Below are positions 37,269 through 46,100 of a stretch of 64,000 nt of DNA, in pieces (within the stretch, counting starts at the first letter, position 1; each line of letters opens with the position of its first letter). The notes under the pieces were generated by a model. It ran no database searches. It was not told the origin of the DNA and saw only the letters and a program-made list of their open reading frames with translations. Position numbers and translations under genes: made by a program. Source of the stretch: Crateriforma conspicua (GTDB taxonomy: Bacteria > Planctomycetota > Planctomycetia > Pirellulales > Pirellulaceae); NCBI RefSeq assembly GCF_007752935.1, contig NZ_CP036319.1, positions 3,100,001-3,164,000 of the forward strand, written 5' to 3'.

Positions 37269-39683
37269 ATGCCCGCACACCGAACCACGATTTGCGCGTT
37301 GGCCCTGATCTTCGGCTTCCCAGGTTTGGGCGACGGCTTTGGCCGGCCAACGGCAACCGCCCAAGGGATCCAAAACGCCAAGCACGTTGATCCGCTGGAC
37401 CGGTTCGCCCAAATCGATGCTCGGTTGCCCACACCGGGGCCGACGCGAACCGCCAGCGGAGCGCCCGGGCCGGCCTATTGGCAGCAACGTGTCGACTATC
37501 AAATCGACGCCACACTGAACGACGACGATCAATCGATCCGTGGCACCTGCCGAATCGCCTATCACAATCATTCGCCACACCCGCTGCGGTACTTGTGGTT
37601 GCAGCTGGACCAGAATCGCTTCCACCCCGATTCGGCGGCCGTGATGACCCAGACGGCCCCCAGTTTCGGATCACGAATGTCGTTCGGCGCGATGCGTGGC
37701 TTGCTGGCCAAGCAAGTCTTTGACGGCGGGTTCAAGATCGATGCGGTCCGCGATGACGAACAAGCAGACCTGCCGCACACGATCGTCGACACGATGATGC
37801 GTGTGGATTTGCCCGACGACTTGATGCCCGGTCAATCGATCCGCTTCAGCGTCGAATACCACTACAACATCATCGAAACCAAAGTCATCGGCGGACGCGG
37901 CGGCTTTGAGTCATTTGATGACGGAAACCGGATCTATGAAATCGCCCAGTGGTACCCACGTCTGACCGCGTATACCGACTACTGCGGATGGCAACACAAA
38001 CAGTTTTTAGGACGCGGCGAATTCACGTTGGAATTGGGGGATTACCGGGTCCGCTTGACCGTGTCTGATGACATGGTGGTCGCGGCGACCGGCACGCTGC
38101 AAAACCCCGATCAGGTTTACCGGCCGGCTTGGAAGCAACGTTTGAAACAAGCCACAAAGTCGGACAAGCCGGTGTTCATCGTGACCCCCGACGAAGCCCG
38201 TGCCAACGAATCGGCGGACCCGTCGAAGAATCTGCAAACGTGGGACTTCCACGCCGACAACGTCCGTGACTTTGCGTTCGCCGCCAGCCGCAAATTCATC
38301 TGGGACGCCATGGAAACCGTTTCCGGGGACCAATCGGTGATGGCGATGTCGTTTTATCCCAACGAAGCCGAACCGTTGTGGAGCCAGTACAGCACCGAAG
38401 CGATCGTCCACACCTTGGACGTCTATGGCCGTTACGCGTTCCACTATCCCTATCCCACCGCGATCAGTGTCAACGGCCCGGTGTATGGGATGGAGTACCC
38501 GATGATCTGTTTCAACGGGCCGCGGCCGGAAAAGGATGGGACGTACAGCAATGCGACCAAGTATGGTTTGATCAGCGTCATCATCCACGAAGTCGGCCAC
38601 AACTTTTTCCCCATGATCGTCAACAGCGACGAACGGCAATGGACGTGGATGGACGAAGGCCTGAACACGTTCCTGCAGTATTTGACCGAACAGGAATGGG
38701 AAGAAGACTATCCGTCGCGTCGCGGCGAACCGGAAAAGATCACCGGATACATGAAGGGCGGCAATCAACGCGCCATCATGACGGGCAGCGAAGAAATCTT
38801 GCAATTCGGCGCCAACGCCTACGCCAAGCCGGCGACGGCCCTGAACATCTTGCGGGAAACCATCCTGGGACGCCAACTGTTCGATTTTGCGTTTCGTGAA
38901 TACTGTCGACGCTGGCGTTTCAAACGGCCGACGCCGGCGGATTTCTTTCGCACCATGGAAGACGCTTCGGCGACCGACCTGGATTGGTTCTGGCACGGTT
39001 GGTTCTACACGACCGATCACGTGGACATTGCCATCACCGATCTGCAACTGTACACGATCGATGACGGTGACCCCGATGATGCGGCCGACCGGCGGCGTGA
39101 TGAAAAGGCTGAAAAGGAACCCACGCTCAGCGAAGAACGCAACGCCGGTCTGCGACGTCGCATCGATTGGCAACCGGGGCTGAAGGACTACTACAACAGC
39201 CCCGACTATGACCCCGACGGTGTCGACGAAGACCAACGCAAAGCCTTTCATAAAATGATCGAAGGCTTGGACGACCGTCAGCGGGCAATGCTGCGCAGCA
39301 AATCAAACTTTTATGTCGCCACCTTTGAAAACGTCGGCGGGCTGGTCATGCCGATCATCGTGCGTCTGTACTTCGATGATGGTTCCAATCAAAAGGTGAC
39401 GGTCCCGGCACAGATCTGGCGGGCCAACAGCCGTAAAGTGCGTAAGCTGTTCATCACTGAAAAAAGCATCCTGCGGATCGAAGTCGACCCGCAACGGCAA
39501 ACCGCCGATGTCGATCTGTCGAACAACCATTTCCCGCCCCGCGTGGTGCCGTCACGCTTTCAGCTGTACAAGTCGAAATCATCTGGCAAGAACCCGATGC
39601 AAAAGGCGGGGCTTGGCAAAAAGGAATCCGGCAAGCCTAAGGCGGATGACGCCAAGGAAAAACAGGATGATGCATCGGAGTAA
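37269..39683 (+). CDS. secreted M1 family metallopeptidase
   Basis: An 804-residue zinc aminopeptidase-like protein. A signal peptide (TTICALALIFGFPGLGDG) precedes a beta-sandwich domain, then the gluzincin centre: HEVGH at residues 440-444 and the third zinc ligand E463 in MDEGLNTF, the HExxH-x18-E pattern. YGMEYPM upstream corresponds to the M1 GxMEN motif. A C-terminal extension of about 230 residues is charged and ends in a lysine-rich tail. In-frame ATGs at 37149 and 37152 are possible but place a long proline-rich stretch before the signal peptide. The next gene follows closely. Confidence 0.88.
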   Translation: MPAHRTTICALALIFGFPGLGDGFGRPTATAQGIQNAKHVDPLDRFAQIDARLPTPGPTRTASGAPGPAYWQQRVDYQIDATLNDDDQSIRGTCRIAYHNHSPHPLRYLWLQLDQNRFHPDSAAVMTQTAPSFGSRMSFGAMRGLLAKQVFDGGFKIDAVRDDEQADLPHTIVDTMMRVDLPDDLMPGQSIRFSVEYHYNIIETKVIGGRGGFESFDDGNRIYEIAQWYPRLTAYTDYCGWQHKQFLGRGEFTLELGDYRVRLTVSDDMVVAATGTLQNPDQVYRPAWKQRLKQATKSDKPVFIVTPDEARANESADPSKNLQTWDFHADNVRDFAFAASRKFIWDAMETVSGDQSVMAMSFYPNEAEPLWSQYSTEAIVHTLDVYGRYAFHYPYPTAISVNGPVYGMEYPMICFNGPRPEKDGTYSNATKYGLISVIIHEVGHNFFPMIVNSDERQWTWMDEGLNTFLQYLTEQEWEEDYPSRRGEPEKITGYMKGGNQRAIMTGSEEILQFGANAYAKPATALNILRETILGRQLFDFAFREYCRRWRFKRPTPADFFRTMEDASATDLDWFWHGWFYTTDHVDIAITDLQLYTIDDGDPDDAADRRRDEKAEKEPTLSEERNAGLRRRIDWQPGLKDYYNSPDYDPDGVDEDQRKAFHKMIEGLDDRQRAMLRSKSNFYVATFENVGGLVMPIIVRLYFDDGSNQKVTVPAQIWRANSRKVRKLFITEKSILRIEVDPQRQTADVDLSNNHFPPRVVPSRFQLYKSKSSGKNPMQKAGLGKKESGKPKADDAKEKQDDASE

Positions 39684-39692
39684 GGCAACGTG

Positions 39693-40259
39693 ATGGAGAC
39701 GGTGATGTTGATGCCCGCGTATGCTTTGCTCGGTCTGCTTTTTCTGCATCCGGTCCACGCGACCGAGGCGGAGGTGGAGTTCAATGCGAAATCCGGTCGT
39801 TTGGAAGTCGCGTTGCGCTTGGACGTGCTGGACGCGGAACTGATCGATAAGGTCGCGTCGCGAATTTCCGTCCCCGACGCCAAACCCGATCCGACGGCGG
39901 AACGCGACACAGATGACGAAGCCGTCTCGTTGCAAACACGACGTCGGCTTGTTTATCTGGCACGGAATTTCGGTGTCGGTGCCAAGCCGCCCCGTGATGC
40001 GGCCGGACGATACCACTGGGTCGGCGAAGAACCCGACGGGGCCTATGTGTGGTGGTATTTCGAAATCGACGTCGCCGGTGTTGCTTCGCGGCCGGATGAC
40101 GAAGGCGGACAACCATCGGCCGCCCCGAATCGGCTGCGGTGCACGTTACTTCGGGACCACGATTCACGGTACGTCCACCGGGTACGTCTGCTAGGCACGT
40201 CGCCGCCGGTGACGCTACAGTTCGATGCCAGAAACACGGTGCGAACGGCTTCTTGGTGA
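39693..40259 (+). CDS. DUF6702-like secreted protein
   Basis: A 188-residue protein with signal peptide (LMPAYALLGLLFLHPVHA) and the start EAEVEFNAKSGRLEVALRLD, the pattern of DUF6702 proteins often found beside M1 peptidases. It is probably periplasmic with a beta-rich fold. It lies nine bases after the M1 peptidase stop on the same strand, so the two form an operon. ATG 39693 has AAGG about seven bases upstream. Its function is unknown, possibly accessory to the peptidase. Confidence 0.75.
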   Translation: METVMLMPAYALLGLLFLHPVHATEAEVEFNAKSGRLEVALRLDVLDAELIDKVASRISVPDAKPDPTAERDTDDEAVSLQTRRRLVYLARNFGVGAKPPRDAAGRYHWVGEEPDGAYVWWYFEIDVAGVASRPDDEGGQPSAAPNRLRCTLLRDHDSRYVHRVRLLGTSPPVTLQFDARNTVRTASW

Positions 40260-40397
40260 ATCGATCCTGTGGGCTGTTCGCAATGGCGGGCGGCTGATTC
40301 CGACCTTGGTCGTAGGTCCCGATCGTCTTGGCGTCACCATCGCACAGGTTTCCCACCACTTCACTGGTTCCCCACCCATCCACCGGCCCGGCGCAGC

Positions 40398-41633
40398 ATG
40401 AGTCACCTAAACGCGGAAGTCATCTCCATCGGCGACGAAATGACCAGCGGAGCTCGGCTGGACACCAACGCCCAATGGATCAGTCGGCGGTTGGGCGAAT
40501 TGGGTGTGTCGGTCGAATTTCACACCACGGTCGGCGACAATTTGCAGGACAACATCGACGTCTTTGCCGCGGCCGTTCAGCGAGCCGATACGATCGTTTG
40601 CACCGGAGGCCTGGGGCCGACGCAAGACGATTTGACACGCCAGGCGATGGCGGACTTGGTCGGCCAGCCGCTGGAGCTGCGGGAATCGTCGCTTCAGCAC
40701 ATCGAATCGATGTTCGCCAGGCGTGGACGCGAGATGCCGCAACGGAATCGGTTGCAAGCGATGTTCCCTCCGTCGGCCGATGAGATTGTCAATCCTCAAG
40801 GCACCGCACCGGGCGTCGATCTGGCGGTGGACCGCGAAGGCCGGATTCCGTCGCGGATTTTTGCTTTGCCAGGCGTGCCGGCGGAAATGAAGACGATGTT
40901 CGACCAGACGGTGGCCCCACGGATCGCGGCGATGGCCGGCGGCGACACCGTCATCCGGCATCACGTCATGCGGTTCTTCGGGACCGGCGAAAGCGACATG
41001 GAACAGCAGTTGGGGGACATGATCGCCCGCGATCGCCAACCCCGCGTCGGCATCACCGTTTCAGCGGCGACGATTTCGCTGCGGATCACAGCGACCGGCA
41101 GTTCGCAAGAACAGTGTGACGAAGCGATCCGGGAAACCGAAGCGGAAATTATGCGTCGTGTCGGCCACTATTACTTTGGCAGCGGCGAAAACTTTGAACA
41201 ACATCACGCGGTCGACCAGATGTTGCGCTCGGCAGGGCAATCGTTGCTGGTGATTGAATTCGGTTTCGCCGCGCCGCTGGGTGATTGGTTTGCGGCGCTC
41301 GGCGAAACACCGGCCTATCGTGGCGGTTTATCGCTGGCGGTGACCGACGACGTGATCAAGTTGGCCGAAGGCGACGACTGGGTGGCTTCGGCGCGGACGC
41401 TGGCCGATCGTTTCGGTGCGACGCATGTTTTAGCGGTGGATCGATACCCATCGTTGGAACTGCATGACGACCGGCCTTTGCCTGCGGCCGATGTGCGGAT
41501 CATCGTGCTGAGCGGTGAAGACGGATATCAGGAAAAGACGGTGACCTTGGGCGGGCACCCTTCGATTGTTCAGCCGCGGTTCGCAAAAGCCGCGCTGGCG
41601 TTTTTGCGGTCCACGCTTTCGGCGACATCATGA
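40398..41633 (+). CDS. CinA family protein with degenerate C-terminal domain
   Basis: A 411-residue protein of the CinA/molybdopterin-binding (COG1058) group. The N-terminal half is well conserved: AEVISIGDEMTSG, LDTNAQWISRRL, TIVCTGGLGPTQDD and FALPGVPAEM. The C-terminal half corresponds to the nicotinamide mononucleotide deamidase domain, but the catalytic ESCTGG region is replaced by VIEFGFAAPLGDWFAAL, without the expected serine. Deamidase activity is therefore doubtful, while the N-terminal pyrophosphatase-like domain may be active. The frame runs upstream 43 codons; ATG 40398 begins at the family start. Confidence 0.85.
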   Translation: MSHLNAEVISIGDEMTSGARLDTNAQWISRRLGELGVSVEFHTTVGDNLQDNIDVFAAAVQRADTIVCTGGLGPTQDDLTRQAMADLVGQPLELRESSLQHIESMFARRGREMPQRNRLQAMFPPSADEIVNPQGTAPGVDLAVDREGRIPSRIFALPGVPAEMKTMFDQTVAPRIAAMAGGDTVIRHHVMRFFGTGESDMEQQLGDMIARDRQPRVGITVSAATISLRITATGSSQEQCDEAIRETEAEIMRRVGHYYFGSGENFEQHHAVDQMLRSAGQSLLVIEFGFAAPLGDWFAALGETPAYRGGLSLAVTDDVIKLAEGDDWVASARTLADRFGATHVLAVDRYPSLELHDDRPLPAADVRIIVLSGEDGYQEKTVTLGGHPSIVQPRFAKAALAFLRSTLSATS

Positions 41634-41745
41634 CGCGGCGCGGGTATAGTGCGGCTGACGGCATCACCGATTTGCGTGTGACGGTTTTGGGGCGTGCCGG
41701 GTGAACTGTTCGCTTTCGATCCATTTGCGGGGAACCAGACTGACG

Positions 41746-42327
41746 ATGACTTTTCCTGATTCATTGCGTGCGCCGGATTCGTTGCGTTCACCGGCCATCA
41801 CCGCGTCACCGATCCTGGCGGTATCGCTGATGGTGTGTTGTTGGGGGGTTTCATCGGCGGCGGCCCAAGAAGTCCGTCAAGCGGACGAATCGGCAATCAC
41901 GCAGCCCGGTCAGGTCGGCACGCCGAGCCAAGCGGACGCCGCACCGACCGAACGCGAAACGAAATTGGCGGCCTATTTGAACCAGTCGCAATTCGTGGGG
42001 CGGTTCACCGTCGACGGAAAGCCTGATGCGTCACCCAAGCCGGAAGCCTACACGATCAGCCGCTGTGAAAAGCTGCCCGCCAAGGACATGTACCGTCTGA
42101 CGGCGAAGATCACGTACGGCGACACCGACACCGAAGTCCCGCTGGATCTGAAGATCGTCTGGGCCGAAAACACGCCGGTCATCACGATCGATTCAATGTG
42201 GATCCCCGGCATGGGAACGTTTTCGTCGCGAGTGATGATTCACAAGGATCATTATGCGGGGACATGGACCCACGACGACAAGGGCGGCCACTTATTCGGA
42301 ACGATCCGCCAATTGGGCGACCAATGA
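41746..42327 (+). CDS. secreted hypothetical protein
   Basis: A 193-residue exported protein. The signal peptide is preceded by a polar stretch with the hydrophobic core PILAVSLMVCCWGVSSAAAQ. After a disordered linker, the domain from about residue 75 (LAAYLNQSQFVGRFTVDG, then YTISRCEKLP and MYRLTAKITYG) looks beta-rich. Similar planctomycete proteins of unknown function have this FVGRF...GTW pattern. It sits between the CinA and fxsA genes on the same strand. Confidence 0.72.
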   Translation: MTFPDSLRAPDSLRSPAITASPILAVSLMVCCWGVSSAAAQEVRQADESAITQPGQVGTPSQADAAPTERETKLAAYLNQSQFVGRFTVDGKPDASPKPEAYTISRCEKLPAKDMYRLTAKITYGDTDTEVPLDLKIVWAENTPVITIDSMWIPGMGTFSSRVMIHKDHYAGTWTHDDKGGHLFGTIRQLGDQ

Positions 42328-42427
42328 TGGGGTGGTCCCCCTGATTTTCGGTGCCGGCGGACCGATTGGTATGACACGTGCATCCCTTGCGTGGCATCAT
42401 CGACCACACCTGTCATTTTGGTGCACT

Positions 42428-42919
42428 ATGTTTTTCAAACTGCTGGCCGCGTTCATCTTGGTTCCATTGATGGAACTGTACTTGCTGCTCCAATTGGCAG
42501 AAGTGACCAGTGTGGGGCTGACGTTCTTGATCGTGTTGGTCACCGGGATCTTGGGTTCGTTTCTGGCCCGCCGCGAAGGCGTCAACGCGTGGCGGCGTTT
42601 TCGTTTGGCGATGGCCGAAGGCCGGATGCCGGGGACGGAAATTCAGGACGGCATGATGATCGCATTTGCCGCCGCGTTGTTGCTGACACCCGGATTGTTG
42701 ACCGATGCCTTGGGATTCACGTTGTTGATTCCCGCCGGCCGGACGATGGTGCGTCACTTCATCGCGCGGCGTTACCGTGGCAGCGTTCAGTTCCAAGTGT
42801 TTCAAAGTGGCGGCGGGCCTTCGGGATCGGGCCCCTTCGGCCAGACTCCGCATCGCCAACCGCGGCGTCGCGATGACTATGACACGATCGACGCGACATC
42901 GGTCGAACGCCGAGCTTAA
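42428..42919 (+). CDS. fxsA: FxsA family membrane protein
   Basis: A 163-residue inner-membrane protein of the FxsA family. FKLLAAFILVPLMELYLLL opens the first helix, then GLTFLIVLVTGILGSFLARREG and the third helix region AAALLLTPGLLTDALGF match the family, including the conserved PGxxTDxxG. The tail is glycine and arginine-rich. In Escherichia coli, overproduction of FxsA counters phage T7 exclusion by F; its normal role is unknown. ATG 42428 was chosen at the family start. Confidence 0.92.
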   Translation: MFFKLLAAFILVPLMELYLLLQLAEVTSVGLTFLIVLVTGILGSFLARREGVNAWRRFRLAMAEGRMPGTEIQDGMMIAFAAALLLTPGLLTDALGFTLLIPAGRTMVRHFIARRYRGSVQFQVFQSGGGPSGSGPFGQTPHRQPRRRDDYDTIDATSVERRA

Positions 42920-42944
42920 CAGCGACAAGAAACGCCCGGGACAT

Positions 42945-42976
42945 CGGTCGGCGCATCGGCTATTGGTCGGCGCATC
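42945..42976. repeat. short direct repeat
   Basis: The 12 bases GGTCGGCGCATC occur near 42946 and again near 42965, about 20 bases apart, between fxsA and the terminator of the giant surface gene. It is only a small local duplication. Confidence 0.5.
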
Positions 42977-43018
42977 AAAAAACGCTCGGTCTTTCCCCCC
43001 CAGAAAAGACCGAGCGTT
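42977..43018 (-). terminator. intrinsic terminator of giant surface gene
   Basis: A 14-base stem (AACGCTCGGTCTTT with AAAGACCGAGCGTT) closes a short C-rich loop. On the minus strand it ends in a run of six T residues, so it serves the leftward DUF11 gene, 130 bases upstream. It may also stop rightward fxsA transcription. Confidence 0.85.
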
Positions 43019-43147
43019 CAACGCTTCCTTTCTCTCAACGCCGTTAGCCGGCTTGACGGTTTCGATTGTTGCAAATTGGTTGGCGACGAGGCCGTTTTAC
43101 CACCGGCTCCGCGAAGCCGCGTCGCTACCGCTGCAACGTGAAACGCA

Positions 43148-46100
43148 TCAAGTGCTGCTGGCAAGGAAGCGTCGTTTGGACAGACCCTCCGGCGGTCGTT
43201 CCAGTTCGCCGAAGTTGAATCCCGGGACGATCGTGTCCGGATCCAGGGCGATGTCGGCAAAGACTTCGTCGGTGATTGTCGGGTTCAGGTTGTTGTCCGC
43301 GTCTTCGTCACCGTCCAGGAAGTCGGCCGGTTGTTCGGTTTCTTCCAACCGGTAGGTGCCCTGGGCCAGGCTGGCAAAGACGTATTCGCCGTTGGCATCG
43401 GTGGTCGCCGTGCGGCTGACCGAATTGCCCAGCGAATCGGTGCCCGTTAAAGCGATCGTGACGCCTTCGATCCCCGCTTCGCCCGTGTCGAACTGGCCGT
43501 TTTCGTTGGCGTCGACGTAAACGCGTCCGGACAATTCGCTGGTCACCGGGTCGACGGTCGTGACCGCTAGAGCACTGTTGTTGTTGGTGACCGTTTCGTT
43601 GGTCGTCGTCGAAACGGCGACTTGGTTTTGCAAATCGCCACTGGCACCGCTGTCGATCGTTGCGCGAACCGTAAAGGAGAAGCTGGCACCCGATGCCAGG
43701 TCGCCGCCGTTGACGGTGATTTGGTTGCCGCTGGGCGTTAGGGATTCGCCGTTGGGCCCACTACCGCTGACGAAGGTCACGCCGGTGGGCAGGGTGTCGA
43801 CCGCGGTGACGGCTTCGGCGATCGACGGGCCGCCATTGGTCACGGTGACGGTCCACACCAATTCGCTGCCGACTTGTGCGTCGGCCAGATTGACCGTCTT
43901 GGTGACACTGACGTCGACGATCGGTGTGACGGTGACGTTGGCATCGTCATCATTATTGTTGGTGTCGGATTCACCGGCGTCGGTGACGAAGCTGGCGTTG
44001 TTCGTCAGCGTTCCGTCGGCGTCATTGTCGACGCTGGCGGTGACGGTGAAGGTGCGGGTTTGACCGGGATCCAAGTCAAAGCTGCTGAAGACAACGCTGG
44101 TCGTCCCGTCGCCGTTAACCGTTGTAGTCGGTGTCACCGATGATCCGGCCGCGGTGGCCGAAACGAACGTCAGGCCGTCGGGCAACAAGTCCGTCAGCAC
44201 CACGCCGGTTGCACGACTGGGGCTGGTCTCGGCACCCGCGGTGTCATGCAGCACGTCGATTTGGAACGTGACTTGGTTGCCGGGGTTCAAACTGGCCGTC
44301 CCCGAAACGGTCTTGTCGACGGTCAAGTCGAAGTCGGGCGTCAGCGTCGTGGTGACCGTGTTGCTGGTCACCGGATTGATATCGTCGGCGTCGACCACCG
44401 CATTGTTGACGATGTCGCCCGTGGCGGCCGCCGGGATTTCCGCACTGATCGTGAATGATCGTGTTTCGCCCGCGGGAATCGTGCCGAACGAGACGGTCGG
44501 CGTGCTGTCCGGGTTGGTGACTGTGAACGCACCGGCGTCGACGGTGACCGTGGTGATTTGCCCGTTGACGTTCAGTTCGTCGTTGATGTCGTCGGACACG
44601 ACCACGTTGAAAGCATCCGAGGTGCCGTTGTTGGTGACTTCGATCGTCCAAACCAACGCGGGGTTGCCGGCGGTGATTTCACCGGGAACCAAAGTCGTTT
44701 CGTTGACCGCTTTGGTGATCGCCAAGTCGACGTCGCGGCTGATCGTGACGCTTTCGGTGTCCGTGTTGTTGGCCGCAACGGTGTCGGTGCTGGTGGTGGA
44801 CACGACGGCGGTGTTGTCCAGCGTTCCGGTGGCCGCCGCGTCCAAGGTGACGTCAAAGCTGAACGTGACCGCGTTGGCCGCACCGGGTGACAGACTGCCG
44901 ATGTCAAAGTTCAACAGCGTCGGGTCGGTTCCGTCTTGCGTGAACGTGATGCCGCTGCCGTTGTCGTTGAAGCTGGCCGCGACATAGGACAGCAGATCGT
45001 CCAGATCGTCGTCGACTTCCACGTTTTCAGCGATGCTGGGGCCGTTGTTCTGAACCGTGATCGTGTAAGTGAATGCGGATCCGCCGGCGACGGGCGTTTG
45101 CGTGCTGATCTGCTTGTCGATTTGCACATCGACTTCGCGGGTCACCGTGGTTTGTTCATCGTCGTCGTTATCGTTGCCCGCGGGAATGGTGTTGGGCGTG
45201 GCGGTGACGGTCGCGGTATTGTTGATCGTGGTGCTGGCATCGATCGCCACGTCGACGGTGATCGTCACGGTGGCCGATTCGCCGGGGCCTAAGTTGCCGA
45301 TCGTTCCGCGGACCAGAGCGGCGTTGTTGCCGTCGGGGTCGGACTGGACCAAGTTGGGGTTGGTGCTGCCGCCGGGCAGGGTAACCAGACCACTGCTGAA
45401 CGTCAGACCGGTCGGCAACACGTCTTCAACTTGAACACCGTTGGCCGTGTCGGTCGTGCTGGTGTTGGTGACTGTGATTTCGTAGCTGAACTGACCGCCG
45501 GCGACGACCGGGTCGGTCAAGTCGACTTTGGTGATCGTCAACGGCGTGCTACGCAGATCCAGCGTCGCGGTGGAACTGTTGTTGTTGGGATCGATGTCCA
45601 CTTGGTCGGCCGTATCCACGGTCGCCGTGTTGACGATATCGTCGGTTTGGTTGGCATCGATGTCGGCGATGATTTGGAAGGTAAAGTTTCCGCCGCTGGT
45701 GATGTCGCCCAAGTCGATCGTGATGGTCGAACCGTTGACCGTCGCGGTCGCGGAACCTTCGTTCGCCAAGCTGTTGAAGGTCAACCCGGCCGGGATGATG
45801 TCTTCCACTTCGACGTTGGTCGCCGTCAGCGGGCCATTGTTGGTCACCGCGATGTCGAACACCGCCTGGTCGTCTTCGTCGTCGCCGCTAAGTGCCGCGT
45901 TGACGGTCTTGCTGATCGTCAGGTCCACCACCGGGATGACGCCAAAGTCCAACGTCAAGTTTCGGTTGCTGTTCAAACCGTCCGCGTCGCTGTCGTCCGC
46001 TTCGGTGGTCGGTTCGCTGTTGCTTTCCAGCGTGATCGTGCCGCTGACGATGCCGAACCCGGCAACCAACGAACCGTTGTCATCGTCGTCGGTGTTGTCA

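Noticed and set aside
38007-39251. Long reverse frame inside the M1 peptidase
   Set aside because: High-GC antisense frame; the forward strand holds the HExxH-x18-E active site.
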